Of a stretch of 64,000 nucleotides of DNA, positions 51,804 to 60,713 are shown in pieces. This stretch comes from an uncultured Acetobacteraceae bacterium (GTDB lineage Bacteria; Pseudomonadota; Alphaproteobacteria; Acetobacterales; Acetobacteraceae). Each line of letters starts with the position of its first letter. Positions within the stretch are counted from its first letter, which is position 1. Both the position numbers and the translations under genes were made by a program. The notes beneath the pieces are model-generated. The model was not told the origin of the DNA, made no database searches, and saw only the letters and a program-made list of their open reading frames with translations. Where the stretch lies: NCBI GenBank assembly GCA_903924985.1, contig CAIYDT010000046.1:1-64000 (forward strand), given 5' to 3'.

Positions 51804-53150
51804 CTATCCCGTGACTGCGTCCAGCACCGCCGCCGCCGCCGGCAAAGCCTCCAGCCGCCCAACAGCGTCGATCGTCCGTCCGACGTGCTCCGCGTCGAAC
51901 ACCAGGCCGGCAGTCCCGCGGAATTTCTCGACCGTGGCATCCAAGGATAAATGCATCGCCGGACCGAACTCGACCTCATGCAGGCGACCATCCTTCATCT
52001 GCACCGTCAGCTTCGCGTCCGTATTGCCGTCGGCGATATGCGAACGGCGCATTACCACATCGCTGTTGCGCACCAGACGCACCCGCTCCATGAACGCCTG
52101 CAAATCGCCACGTCCGGCTCTGGCATCGGAGAAGGTGTCGAGGTCCACCTTGCGGTCGATCGCCGCCGCCGCGATATTGTAACGCAAGCAGAATTTTCCC
52201 TCCAAGCCCTCATGCACCTCGTCGCGCAGCAAGGCGCCGGTGCAGGGAATGTTGGGACCGCTGTGCTCGATCCATTCGACCTCGTCCGCCGAGATTTTCT
52301 CCCGTTCGAGCAGGCCGAAAAACCCGGTCAGGGTTTGATGATTGCCGCCGCAGCAGGGCCAGGGTTTGATGCGGGTGCCCTCCTCGGCCAAGTACCACAG
52401 CGACCCCAGGAATTTGGTGATCGCCGGGATGTTGCACTTAGGCCCGCCGAAATTATCGGCGTAGCCCTGCCGCCCCTCGATGATGTCGGGATCGGCGGTG
52501 TAACCTCGGGAGGCCAGCTTGGCCGCGATAATGCCGCTGCGCGCCGCGTGCCCGGGGTGGAACGGTTTGGTCATGGTGCCGAAATTGCGCCGCAGCCCGC
52601 TGGCCTGCGATCCCGCGATGCCCAGTGCCATGCGGCTCTGCCAGGCATTCAATCCCATCAGCTTGCTGGCCGCCGCCGCCGCGCCCATTGCACCGAAGAT
52701 GGCGGTCGGATGCCAATCGCGGTCCGGGTGCAGGTTGCTGCTCAGCCGCGTCCCCACTTCGTAGCCAACGGTCCAGGCGGTCAGAGCATCTTGCCCCGAC
52801 AGCTTCAGTTCCTCCGCCACTGCCATAACAGTCGGCGTCAGCACCGTCGCCGGATGCCCGCCCACGCCGCCGAGGTCGTCGAAATCCGCCGCGTGCCCCA
52901 TCGTGCCGTTGGCTTGCGCCGCGCTGGCGGTGTTGGTCCGGATGTCCGAAGCGATAACCCGCGCCTGCGGGTTGCCCCCTTGCTCCCGCGTCAGATCGAC
53001 AATCATCCGCCCGAGGTCGGTGGTCGAGCCCTGGATTGTGGTGCCGATGTAATCGAGGATAGATTTCTTGGCGTGCCCGAAAGCCTCGGTGGGGATGTCG
53101 CCGAACTTCACGCCAGCGATCCAGTCAGCCAGTCTTTCCGTCGTGCCCAT
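51804..53150 (-). CDS. MmgE/PrpD family protein (copy 3)
   Basis: A 448-residue MmgE/PrpD protein. The conserved segments HAADFDDLGGVGGHPATVLT, HPTAIFGAMGAAAAASKLMG and NFGTMTKPFHPGHAARSGII closely follow those of the copy at 35992, indicating the same subgroup. WPCCGGNHQTL contains an unusual Cys-Cys. It begins 14 bp after the stop of the MCE-operon lipoprotein gene and is likely cotranscribed with that operon or from a promoter within it. The substrate is unknown. Confidence 0.87.
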   Translation of the reverse strand: MGTTERLADWIAGVKFGDIPTEAFGHAKKSILDYIGTTIQGSTTDLGRMIVDLTREQGGNPQARVIASDIRTNTASAAQANGTMGHAADFDDLGGVGGHPATVLTPTVMAVAEELKLSGQDALTAWTVGYEVGTRLSSNLHPDRDWHPTAIFGAMGAAAAASKLMGLNAWQSRMALGIAGSQASGLRRNFGTMTKPFHPGHAARSGIIAAKLASRGYTADPDIIEGRQGYADNFGGPKCNIPAITKFLGSLWYLAEEGTRIKPWPCCGGNHQTLTGFFGLLEREKISADEVEWIEHSGPNIPCTGALLRDEVHEGLEGKFCLRYNIAAAAIDRKVDLDTFSDARAGRGDLQAFMERVRLVRNSDVVMRRSHIADGNTDAKLTVQMKDGRLHEVEFGPAMHLSLDATVEKFRGTAGLVFDAEHVGRTIDAVGRLEALPAAAAVLDAVTG

Positions 53151-53164
53151 TGTTCGTTCCTCCG

Positions 53165-53758
53165 CTAGAGTGCGCGCGCCAGCGAGGCCTCCGCCTGCCC
53201 GAGCGCGGTGGTGGCAGCCTCCCGCAATCCCGCGACGATAGCAACAACATCGGTCCCGCCCAACCGTACCTCCGCCGTTTCCGTCCGTTGCAACCGCACC
53301 CGCGTTTGTTCCCCCTTCGGTTCCAGCAGCACCAGCGCCAGGGATGCGCGCGCCACACCGGTCCCGGGATCGGCGACCAGCGCCGTCAGCTCCGCCTCCA
53401 GCACGAAATCCGGCGTAACGCGGCTACCCGGAGCCACTACGGCGGAGAAAAGTCCGGAATCCGCCAGCCAGCGCCGCAACCCCTCCTCCATCGCGTCCGC
53501 CGGCGGCACCGCCCATTGCTCGTAGTAATCCGTGTTCAGGCTGCCGTCCTTCAACAGCCACTGCACCCCGCGCGCCTCCAGTCCTGGTGCGGCCGACACC
53601 GTCCGCGCCAACAGCACCCGCCCGCCCTTGCGCGGCGCGGCGACAGATGGCCGGCGGGGCAACAACGGCCAGTCCCGCCGCTGCTGGTATTCCCGCGTGG
53701 GCAGCACCGAACACCCGCCCGCCAAGGCCGCGGCCACCAATAAGAAACGCCGTTTCAT
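53165..53758 (-). CDS. ABC-type transport auxiliary lipoprotein (PqiC/MCE-associated)
   Basis: A 197-residue lipoprotein of the family encoded with MCE transporters. The lipobox LAAALAGGC puts the lipidated Cys at residue 16. The mature part has the VLLARTVSAAPGLEARGVQW strand and DYYEQWAVPPADAMEEGLRR, typical of the family, which helps MCE tunnels contact the outer membrane. ATG 53758 overlaps the MCE gene stop by 4 bp. It is the last of the four coupled Mla-type genes. Confidence 0.88.
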   Translation of the reverse strand: MKRRFLLVAAALAGGCSVLPTREYQQRRDWPLLPRRPSVAAPRKGGRVLLARTVSAAPGLEARGVQWLLKDGSLNTDYYEQWAVPPADAMEEGLRRWLADSGLFSAVVAPGSRVTPDFVLEAELTALVADPGTGVARASLALVLLEPKGEQTRVRLQRTETAEVRLGGTDVVAIVAGLREAATTALGQAEASLARAL

Positions 53759-54729
53759 CGCCCGCTCCCCGTTTGCCGAGGCGGCGGCTGCCCCGTCAGA
53801 ATCTGCGCCGGATCGCGGCGGAGGGACGCCGTCACCTCCCGTAAATTCGCCGTCGCGGCCATCAGATCGCGCAGCAAAGGCACCAGCGCCTGTTGGGCGT
53901 CCGCCACCCCGCTATCCGCGCGCTTGCTCACGCCTTGCACGGCGGCGATCAGCGGCGGGATTTGCGCGATAGCCTGCGTCAGCTTCTCGGTCGCCAACGC
54001 CGAGCCGGCGAATGTGCGCGCGATATCGGGATTCTCCGCCAGTTTGCGCAGCGATTCCGACGTCAACTTCAAATCCGCCGTCAGGCTCGGCAGGTCCGCC
54101 GCCCGTACCTGATCCCCGATCCCGCCCACCAGCTTATCCATGTTGTCCAACAACCTGTTGGCAGTATCGACCAGACGCACAATGTCGATCTGGTTCAACT
54201 TCTCAACCAGCACCTTGGTGGCGTCTTCCACCCGCGACAGAGTGGTCGGAATTGTCGGAATATAGTCCGCGGTCGGCGTCCAAGGCACCGGTACCCCCGG
54301 GTTCTTGTCCGGATTCACGAAATCCATTTCGATATACGTCAGTCCGGTCAACCCGGCCGAGGCCAGCCGCGACCGCAACCCCAACCGCACCGCCGTCGCG
54401 GTGTCGGGCATCCAGCCGAACCGCTTGGAGTCCACAAGATAGCGGACGAAGACCAGGCGATAGGTGGCCTGATCGATGCCCATTTCATCACCCGGTCCAT
54501 ATTCCGCGGTCACCAGTCCGATTTCGGTCACCCGCCCGACCGTGACGCCGCGGTAGCGGACGGCGACGCCGACCTCCAACCCCTGCACGGACTCGCTGAA
54601 GTAGGATTCGTACAACGTTCCCTTGTTGATCCGGGTGCCGCCCAGGAACCACACCAACCCGGTCAGCAGGGCCGCGCCCGCCAGGATCAGCAAGCCGACG
54701 CGCACGAATGTGGCCCGCCCCTCCATCAT
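53755..54729 (-). CDS. MCE-domain (MlaD-like) lipid transport protein
   Basis: A 324-residue periplasmic protein with one N-terminal membrane helix (about 10-30) and a single MCE domain (about 40-145, with YFSESVQGLEVGVAVRYRGV and GLTGLTYIEMDF). A long helical C-terminal part follows, containing LVEKLNQIDIVRLVDTANRL, which could form a needle-like tunnel as in PqiB/LetB-type proteins. It is twice the length of the MlaD at 31329, so the two MCE systems are distinct. It overlaps both flanking genes by 4 bp. Confidence 0.92.
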   Translation of the reverse strand: MMEGRATFVRVGLLILAGAALLTGLVWFLGGTRINKGTLYESYFSESVQGLEVGVAVRYRGVTVGRVTEIGLVTAEYGPGDEMGIDQATYRLVFVRYLVDSKRFGWMPDTATAVRLGLRSRLASAGLTGLTYIEMDFVNPDKNPGVPVPWTPTADYIPTIPTTLSRVEDATKVLVEKLNQIDIVRLVDTANRLLDNMDKLVGGIGDQVRAADLPSLTADLKLTSESLRKLAENPDIARTFAGSALATEKLTQAIAQIPPLIAAVQGVSKRADSGVADAQQALVPLLRDLMAATANLREVTASLRRDPAQILTGQPPPRQTGSGR

Positions 54730-55487
54730 GCCGGAATCTCCCGGCGGAAAAATGCACGCACCATCTTATGGGTGCCTTCGTCCCGCAAGGTGCGCGGGTT
54801 GCCCTCGGCGATCATGCCGCCGCCATCGGGATAGGCGTTGCGGTCCAGCATGATGCACCGGTCGGCGATCGCCAGGATGGACGCCAGCTCGTGCGTCACC
54901 ACCACGAAGGTAGTGCCTAAGTCGTTCCGCAAGTCGAGAATTAACTTGTCCAGCTCCGCCGATGTGATGGGGTCCAGCCCCGCCGAGGGCTCGTCCAAAA
55001 ACAGCAATGGCGGGTCCAGCGCCATCGCCCGTGCGATGCCGGCCCGCTTGGCCATGCCCCCGGAAATCTCCGCCGGCATCAGCGCCGTGGCGTGCCCCAG
55101 CCCGACCAGCCCCAGCTTCACGCGGGCAACGGCTTCCCGCCCCTCCGGCGGCAGATCGGTAAACATTTCCAGCGGCAGCATGATGTTCTCCAGCAGCGTC
55201 ATGGAGCCGAACAGTGCGCCCGACTGGAACATCACACCGATCTGGCGCTGCATGGCGTGCCGCCCGGCCGCCCCTTTCGGGCCGGTGATGACGTGGCCCA
55301 GCACCTCGATCTCCCCCGCGCTGGGCGGCAGCAGCCCAATCAGCTGGTTCAGCAGCGTGGACTTGCCGCAGCCGGAGCCGCCAAGGATCACAAACACCTC
55401 CTTCTCCGCGACCTCGAACGACACGTCGCGGAAGATGGTCCTGGCGCCAAAGCGCTGAGCGGACCCGGTAACGTGCACCGTGCTCAT
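54726..55487 (-). CDS. ABC transporter ATP-binding protein (MlaF-like)
   Basis: A 253-residue ATPase. Walker A is ILGGSGCGKSTLLNQ (36-44 region), the Q-loop lies in GVMFQSGALFGSMTLLENI, the signature is EISGGMAKRAGIARA, Walker B is LLFLDEPSAGLDP and the H-loop is VTHELAS. The MlaF-specific ISGGM signature supports assignment to MCE lipid transport. ATG 55487 overlaps the permease stop (ATGA); the much longer frame upstream is the shadow of the permease gene. It powers the system with the permease at 55484. Confidence 0.94.
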   Translation of the reverse strand: MSTVHVTGSAQRFGARTIFRDVSFEVAEKEVFVILGGSGCGKSTLLNQLIGLLPPSAGEIEVLGHVITGPKGAAGRHAMQRQIGVMFQSGALFGSMTLLENIMLPLEMFTDLPPEGREAVARVKLGLVGLGHATALMPAEISGGMAKRAGIARAMALDPPLLFLDEPSAGLDPITSAELDKLILDLRNDLGTTFVVVTHELASILAIADRCIMLDRNAYPDGGGMIAEGNPRTLRDEGTHKMVRAFFRREIPA

Positions 55488-56578
55488 AGATTCAGCCTGT
55501 AGAACAACAGCGCGAACAGCCCGTCCAGGAAGATGGTGGCGACAATCCCGCCCACCACCGCCGCCGTCGCCGCCTGCCCCACCGCCCGCGGCCCAACGCC
55601 CGTCCGCAGCCCTGCTCGGCAGCCGATCACCGCGACGGCGGAGCCGAAGCACAGGCCCTTGAACAGACCCCCGAACAGGTCGGTCGCGGTCGCCGCCGAC
55701 TGCACCTGGTGCGCCACGGTGATCAGCGGGTAGCCGAACGCCTTCATCACCGTGGCCATCCCCGCCAGCCCCGCGATGTCCAAAGCCAGCACCATTGCCG
55801 GCATGACCAGCATGGCGGCGATCAGCCGGGGTAGTACCAACATGGTCACCGGATCCAAAGACATAGTGACCAGCGCGTCCACCTCCTGGTTCACCTTCAT
55901 CGATCCGATCTCCGCCGCGAAGGCCGAACCGGTGCGCCCTGCCAAAATGACCGAGGACAGCAGCGGCCCCAATTCCCGCAGCAAGCTGATGGCGACCAGG
56001 TTGGCGACGAACAAATCCGCCCCGAAGCGGCGCATCGGTACCGCCGACTGAAACGCCAGGATCAGGCCCATCAAGTAGCCCAGCAGCAGCACCAGCGGGA
56101 TCGCCTGCACGCCGGCCTGATCGGCATAGCGCAGCAGATCTGGCATCCGCAGCATGCGCGCCCGTGCCGGCAAGGTCGCCACGGCGACCGCGACTTCCCC
56201 CATGAAGGCCATGGCGTCGCAAAAGATCGCCAACGCCTCGGAACCGAACACGGCCGCGGTAGCCGTCGCTCGGACCGGCGGGGGCGCCGCCGCGGCCACC
56301 CGCGCACGTTGCAACAACGCCCCGATCAACGGTGAGGCCCCAATCAGCGCCACGGGCTTGGCATGCGCCGCCTCCGCCGCCACCAGCAACGCCGCGCCCG
56401 ACATGTCGCAATATTGGAGCGCCGTCAGATCGAGCGCCACGGCCGGCGCACGGCGGGCGGCGCGCATGGTTTGGCGCCAGAGATGGCCGGCAGCCCGCGC
56501 GTCCAGGTAGCCAGCCAGGATCAACACGGTTTGACCCTCGCGTTCCTCGACCGTGAGGGCCGCGGCGGGGGGCATCAT
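55484..56578 (-). CDS. MlaE-family permease with N-terminal STAS (MlaB-like) domain
   Basis: A 364-residue fusion. Residues ~1-100 resemble a STAS domain (LTVEEREGQTVLILAGYLDA and VALDLTALQYCDMSGAALLV), equivalent to the separate MlaB of E. coli. Residues ~120-364 are a MlaE permease with about five helices and the coupling segment ELGPLLSSVILAGRTGSAFA followed by AEIGSMKVNQEVDAL. It is the first of four coupled genes (permease, ATPase, MCE protein, lipoprotein). It begins 7 bp after the orphan binding-protein gene. ATG 56575 is an equally possible start. Confidence 0.92.
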   Translation of the reverse strand: MMPPAAALTVEEREGQTVLILAGYLDARAAGHLWRQTMRAARRAPAVALDLTALQYCDMSGAALLVAAEAAHAKPVALIGASPLIGALLQRARVAAAAPPPVRATATAAVFGSEALAIFCDAMAFMGEVAVAVATLPARARMLRMPDLLRYADQAGVQAIPLVLLLGYLMGLILAFQSAVPMRRFGADLFVANLVAISLLRELGPLLSSVILAGRTGSAFAAEIGSMKVNQEVDALVTMSLDPVTMLVLPRLIAAMLVMPAMVLALDIAGLAGMATVMKAFGYPLITVAHQVQSAATATDLFGGLFKGLCFGSAVAVIGCRAGLRTGVGPRAVGQAATAAVVGGIVATIFLDGLFALLFYRLNL

Positions 56579-56585
56579 GCGGTGG

Positions 56586-57620
56586 TTACTTGCTCAGCCA
56601 CGCGTCGAAGCGTGGCCGCAGCTTGGCCAGGTTATCATGCCAGAACCCGGCATCCACCCGCAGCGCCGACGTCATATTCGGCGGGTTAGCGGGGGAAATC
56701 GCCTGAATCTCCGGCGGCAACCCTTCATTCAGGCCCTTGGCCGGCCCCACCAGCCCACTCTGGCGTACCAACCGAGCCTCGATTGCGGGCAGGCCGATGA
56801 AATACAGGAATTGCTGCGCGACGCGGAGGTCGGGGGTGCCCTTGGCGATGGCCCAGCTCAACACGTCATACAAGCTGGATGTCCACTGAATGCCAAAGTT
56901 GCGGCTATCGGTCCGGGCAGCGGTGGCGATGGCGCCGCTGGGGGCGCTGGTCATCAACACATCGCCGGACCCCAGGATTTTCGCCGCCTCGGCGCCATTG
57001 TGCCACCACACGATATACGGCCGGAGCTGATCCAGCTTCTGGAAGGCGCGGTCGACGCCGTCCTTGGTAGCCAGGGTCTTGTAGATGTCGGCAGGCGCCA
57101 CCCCGTCGGCCAGCAAGGCGATTTCCAGCGCCCCGCGTTCGCTTTTCCGCAGTCCGCGCTTACCGGGATACTTCGCCACATCCCAGAAATCCGCCCAGGT
57201 GGGGGTGACCGGGAATTTGTCCTTATCCCAGGCGAGCACGACGTTGGCGATCATCGCCCCGACGCCGCAATCGCTGACGCCCCAAAGCTGGTAATGGTCC
57301 TTGCCGCCAACGGCGGCCCAGTCGGTCTTTTCGAAAAGCCCCTCGGAACAACCGGTTGCGAGCTCATCCGGATCTGCCAGGATCAGGTCCCACGCATTGT
57401 CCGGCGCCTTCAACTGGTCCCGCAGCGCGTCCATGCCACCTTCCCAGGTGACGGCGGCCGCACTCAACCCGGTGACGTCGGAGAAAGGGCGGAGGTACGC
57501 GTCCGTCAGCGTTGCCTGCAGCGTATCGCCACGTGCCACGACGGTCAGGTCCCGGGCAACGGCGGAGACCGATCCCACGGCAAGAAGCGCCGCGGCGGCC
57601 AAAAACATGCGGGCGTGCAT
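56586..57620 (-). CDS. Periplasmic polyamine-type ABC substrate-binding protein (orphan)
   Basis: A 344-residue binding protein of the PotD/PotF type. The signal peptide (MFLAAAALLAVGSVSAVA) is followed by DLTVVARGDTLQATLTDAYL; later TWADFWDVAKYPGKRGLRKS and GVDRAFQKLDQLRPYIVWWH are typical of spermidine/putrescine and related binding proteins. No permease or ATPase of that type is nearby; the Mla-type genes 7 bp downstream belong to another class. The ATG at 57608 is an alternative start. The ligand is unknown. Confidence 0.87.
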   Translation of the reverse strand: MHARMFLAAAALLAVGSVSAVARDLTVVARGDTLQATLTDAYLRPFSDVTGLSAAAVTWEGGMDALRDQLKAPDNAWDLILADPDELATGCSEGLFEKTDWAAVGGKDHYQLWGVSDCGVGAMIANVVLAWDKDKFPVTPTWADFWDVAKYPGKRGLRKSERGALEIALLADGVAPADIYKTLATKDGVDRAFQKLDQLRPYIVWWHNGAEAAKILGSGDVLMTSAPSGAIATAARTDSRNFGIQWTSSLYDVLSWAIAKGTPDLRVAQQFLYFIGLPAIEARLVRQSGLVGPAKGLNEGLPPEIQAISPANPPNMTSALRVDAGFWHDNLAKLRPRFDAWLSK

Positions 57621-57684
57621 GAAGAGTCTGATCCAGCTTCGAAGTGTCGCCGGAAGCTACCGTCTGCAACGCCGGCCGGCAACA

Positions 57685-58605
57685 TTACCCTCCGAGAATC
57701 ATGCCGACGGTCAGCCCGGACTCGCTCGCGGCCACCTTCTTGCCGCCTTCGACCCGGATGCGGTGTGCCTCGATGAAGCCGCCCTGGCCATGAATGACCA
57801 GGCTGGTGCCGTTCTGCGCCACGATCTCCCCGATTTTCTTGCCTTTGACCTCGCTGAACGTGCGGGCGTGGCGCTTGGTGCTTTCGTAGATGAACGCCTT
57901 CTTGCCATCCGGCGCGGTGGTCCAGGCGCCAGGCGCCGGGTTGCAGCCGCGGATCAGGTTGAAGGTCATGTCTACGTGGTTGGCCCAGTTGATGCGGGAC
58001 TCGGCGTCGCGGATGATGCCCTCGTAGCCGGCGTTGGGTTCGTACTGCGCGATGGCGGGCGCCTTGCCCTTGATGACGCGGTCCGCGACCTCCACCAGCC
58101 CGGCGACGCCCATCGGGAAAATCTTGCCGAAATAAAGGGTTCCAAGGGTGTCCTCAGGTTCGATGGTAACTGAGCGCAGCAACAGCACGGGGCCCTCGTC
58201 CAGACCATCGGTGGGGCGGAAGATGGAGAACCCGGTCTCAGTCCGCCCGCAAATAATCGACCAGCTCATGGAACTCGCCCCCCGGTGCAGCGGCAGCAGG
58301 CTCGGGTGGAACTGGATGGTGCCGTGCTTGGGGATGTTGCAGAAATCCTGCGGCACGAACTGGGTGACGTAGGCCATGACGCCGATATCGACGTTGGCTT
58401 CCTTCAGCGCCGACAGCGCTTCCGGGTCGGTCAGCTTGGGGAACTGGTAGACTTTGACGCCCATCGCCTCGGCGGCGAGGCGCAGCGGGTCCGGCCGCCC
58501 CTTCTCCGGCGCGCAGAATACGGCGGCGACGTCGTCCCCCCGCTTGATAAAGGCTTCCAGCGCGGCCTTGCCGAAATCCTGCTGTCCGATGATCGCGAGC
58601 CGCAT
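57685..58605 (-). CDS. Formyltransferase family protein (10-formyl-THF hydrolase-like)
   Basis: A 306-residue protein like the N-terminal hydrolase domain of 10-formyltetrahydrofolate dehydrogenase and like methionyl-tRNA formyltransferase. The catalytic His is in IQFHPSLLPLHRGASSMSW and the Asp in TDGLDEGPVLLLRS. The Asn of the Asn-His-Asp set in tRNA formyltransferase is replaced by Gln, and the HPSLLPxHRGAS motif favours the FDH-type group. The C-terminal domain (YEGIIRDAESRINW onward) fits the same group. The folate or sugar substrate is not certain. It is encoded 64 bp upstream of the orphan binding protein. Confidence 0.85.
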   Translation of the reverse strand: MRLAIIGQQDFGKAALEAFIKRGDDVAAVFCAPEKGRPDPLRLAAEAMGVKVYQFPKLTDPEALSALKEANVDIGVMAYVTQFVPQDFCNIPKHGTIQFHPSLLPLHRGASSMSWSIICGRTETGFSIFRPTDGLDEGPVLLLRSVTIEPEDTLGTLYFGKIFPMGVAGLVEVADRVIKGKAPAIAQYEPNAGYEGIIRDAESRINWANHVDMTFNLIRGCNPAPGAWTTAPDGKKAFIYESTKRHARTFSEVKGKKIGEIVAQNGTSLVIHGQGGFIEAHRIRVEGGKKVAASESGLTVGMILGG

Positions 58606-58696
58606 GGCGGTTCCCTCCGATGAGTTCTTGGGTCTGGTTGTATTGTCGGATGGGAGGGGGTGGATGTCGAGGGTGGGGCGGAGATCGAGAAGCTGC

Positions 58697-60316
58697 CTAT
58701 CCCCCCGCCCTCGCCTTAGCCAACCGCTCGGTTAGCGATCGCAGCACCTGCTCCACCTCCCGCTTCGACCGAACGGCGGGCGGATGCTTGGAGGCAGGGG
58801 ACACCATCCCGTGCAACCGCTGGATCGCCGCGTGCGCCATGGTCTTTCGCAGACCGGTCAGCGGTGAGTCCTTGGTTACTTTGTCGTTGTCGACAACGGG
58901 ATGCGACAAATCCGGCACATTCTCCCGGACCGGCACCATCGGCGGGCACAGCACATTCGCGTGCGACACCCTTTTCCCAAGCCCCTCATCGAGCCCAAAC
59001 TTCTGGATCACGGTGTTCAGAACCGAGGTGTGGTCGTACACGGTATGATCGACCGCCCCTTGCCGCAATCGGGGCGAAATCAGCAACGCCGGCACGCGCA
59101 CGCCGTAACGGTTGAATTGGAACCCACTGTAGCCGGGCTGGCCCTTTGGGATCGCGCGGTCGTCCGGCGGTTCCGCCGGCCCTGGTGGCACATGGTCGTA
59201 ACACCCCCCGTGCTCGTCGAACGTCACGACCAGCAAGGTGCTGTCCCATTGCGGCCCATGCCGCAGTGCCTGGTACAGCTTGCGCACCAGTTCGTCCCCG
59301 AACTTCGCATCCGACGCCAAACCGTCAAGGTCGATCAGACCGGAGTCCGGATGCATATCGTTCTCCCGGCCGTAATCGTCGCTGTCGAGAAAATTCGGCT
59401 CGACGAACGCATAAACCGGCAACCTCCCGTGAGCGGCGTCTTTCAGCAACTGCTCGAACGGCTGAAAATGGCCCGTTTCGAAGGGTACGCTCGTCAGCAT
59501 GTAGCGTTCCACCTGCCGCTGTGTCTGGAACGCATTGCACAGGATCCAATGACTGCCGTAATAGATCCGCCAATCCAGGCCCTTGTCTTCCAGGAGATTG
59601 TAGATCGTCGGCGTATCGTTAACGAAAATTGGAAAGTCGTGGCCTGCGTTGTTCACGTGGCCCGACGCGGTGCCGGCATGCATGAACGACCGGTTGGTCA
59701 GCGTTTGCGACGGCACCGAAGCGAACCACCGGTCGCACACTACGAAGGCGTTCGCCAACGTACAAAAAACCGACAGTGAGGCCGGCCGGAACCCATTCAT
59801 GATGTTCCCCGGCGTCTGCACCCTTGTCCCCAGCAGATGGGCCTGGATTCGGCGTGCCAGCCGCCAGTACGACACAGGCCGCCACCACTGGAACCCGACG
59901 AAGGCGTCGCCCCAACTCGGTACCAGCCGCTGCAAAGCATAGTTGTTGACGAAACCGCTCATCGGTGGCGGCTGGTCGGGATTGGGTGGCACCTCACCCG
60001 CGGGAACCCCGTCCGGCTTCGGATTGCAGTTATAAAGCTGGCCGTAGACCCGCTCGTATTCCTCCCCCGGGTCGGGGAACGGATTGGTGGTCACGTCGGT
60101 CGAGCCGAAAGGAACGACGGCCCCGCCCGGTCCCGGATTGCTCAACCCCTTGCCGGAGACGCCGTCGAACGTCTCCCCATCCGGTACCCTGTCGAAGGGG
60201 GGTGCATTGGCGGGATCGTACAACCACCCCAAAACGTTGTCGAACGACCGGTTCTCCAGCATCAAAACAACAATGTGCTCAATGCCGTCCAGTATGGAGC
60301 CATCCGCCTCGGCCAT
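58697..60316 (-). CDS. Phospholipase C-like phosphoesterase family protein
   Basis: A 539-residue member of the phosphoesterase (alkaline phosphatase-fold) family that includes acid phosphatase AcpA and PC-PLC. The metal-binding N-terminus is HIVVLMLENRSFDNVLGWL. The later segments PSQTLTNRSFMHAGTASGHV and LLVVTFDEHGGCYDHVPPGP carry further ligands. No signal peptide is visible at the chosen ATG, unlike most secreted relatives, so it may be cytosolic or use a non-classical route. It is transcribed alone, downstream of the toxin-antitoxin pair. Confidence 0.87.
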   Translation of the reverse strand: MAEADGSILDGIEHIVVLMLENRSFDNVLGWLYDPANAPPFDRVPDGETFDGVSGKGLSNPGPGGAVVPFGSTDVTTNPFPDPGEEYERVYGQLYNCNPKPDGVPAGEVPPNPDQPPPMSGFVNNYALQRLVPSWGDAFVGFQWWRPVSYWRLARRIQAHLLGTRVQTPGNIMNGFRPASLSVFCTLANAFVVCDRWFASVPSQTLTNRSFMHAGTASGHVNNAGHDFPIFVNDTPTIYNLLEDKGLDWRIYYGSHWILCNAFQTQRQVERYMLTSVPFETGHFQPFEQLLKDAAHGRLPVYAFVEPNFLDSDDYGRENDMHPDSGLIDLDGLASDAKFGDELVRKLYQALRHGPQWDSTLLVVTFDEHGGCYDHVPPGPAEPPDDRAIPKGQPGYSGFQFNRYGVRVPALLISPRLRQGAVDHTVYDHTSVLNTVIQKFGLDEGLGKRVSHANVLCPPMVPVRENVPDLSHPVVDNDKVTKDSPLTGLRKTMAHAAIQRLHGMVSPASKHPPAVRSKREVEQVLRSLTERLAKARAGG

Positions 60317-60407
60317 CGGTTACCACCTCCCCAGCGCGATCCTTACCAGGGCAGCATGGTACACCGGTCCGGGAAAAGATCGACTCCTTTCGTTGGCGGC
60401 GACCGGA

Positions 60408-60713
60408 TCACGCCGCGTCCGCCAACCCCCGCAACGTCGACAACACCCCTTGAGGGTTGCGATCGATCACCATCAAATACGCCCGCATCGCCCCCAACGG
60501 CCGGTAACGCCCCTGTTCCCACTGCCGTATCTGATGCACCGTAAACCCAAATGCCGATGCGAACTCCTCCTGCGCCATCCTCGTTTTCGCTCTGATGGCG
60601 CGCACGTCGATCTCCGCCGGAACATACATATGCGCGGGCTGCGCGGTCCCACGGGCGATGGAAAGAGCTTCGTTCAGCCCTTCCGCGATCTTGTCGAATG
60701 CCGCTTTTGTCAT
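60408..60713 (-). CDS. HTH antitoxin (HigA/NadS-like)
   Basis: A 101-residue DNA-binding protein. The C-terminal helix-turn-helix reads RMAQEEFASAFGFTVHQIRQ followed by WEQGRYRP. The N-terminal region is probably the toxin-binding part. The ATG at 60713 overlaps the stop of the toxin gene (ATGA), giving the toxin-first order of HigBA-type modules. It should neutralise the upstream-encoded RelE/HigB-like protein and repress the shared promoter at 61080-61108. Confidence 0.88.
   Translation of the reverse strand: MTKAAFDKIAEGLNEALSIARGTAQPAHMYVPAEIDVRAIRAKTRMAQEEFASAFGFTVHQIRQWEQGRYRPLGAMRAYLMVIDRNPQGVLSTLRGLADAA

Noticed and set aside
51951-53168. A 405-codon plus-strand frame opposite the third MmgE/PrpD gene
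   Set aside because: Arg/Gln/His-rich composition, no family, full overlap with a well-supported gene.
54726-56411. A 561-codon reading of the MlaF gene as an N-terminally extended protein
   Set aside because: The first ~308 codons are Gly/Arg-rich out-of-frame translation of the permease gene; the ATGA overlap at 55487 gives the normal start.
56553-57776. A 407-codon plus-strand frame across the binding-protein gene
   Set aside because: No domain similarity; it mirrors a clear polyamine-type binding protein.
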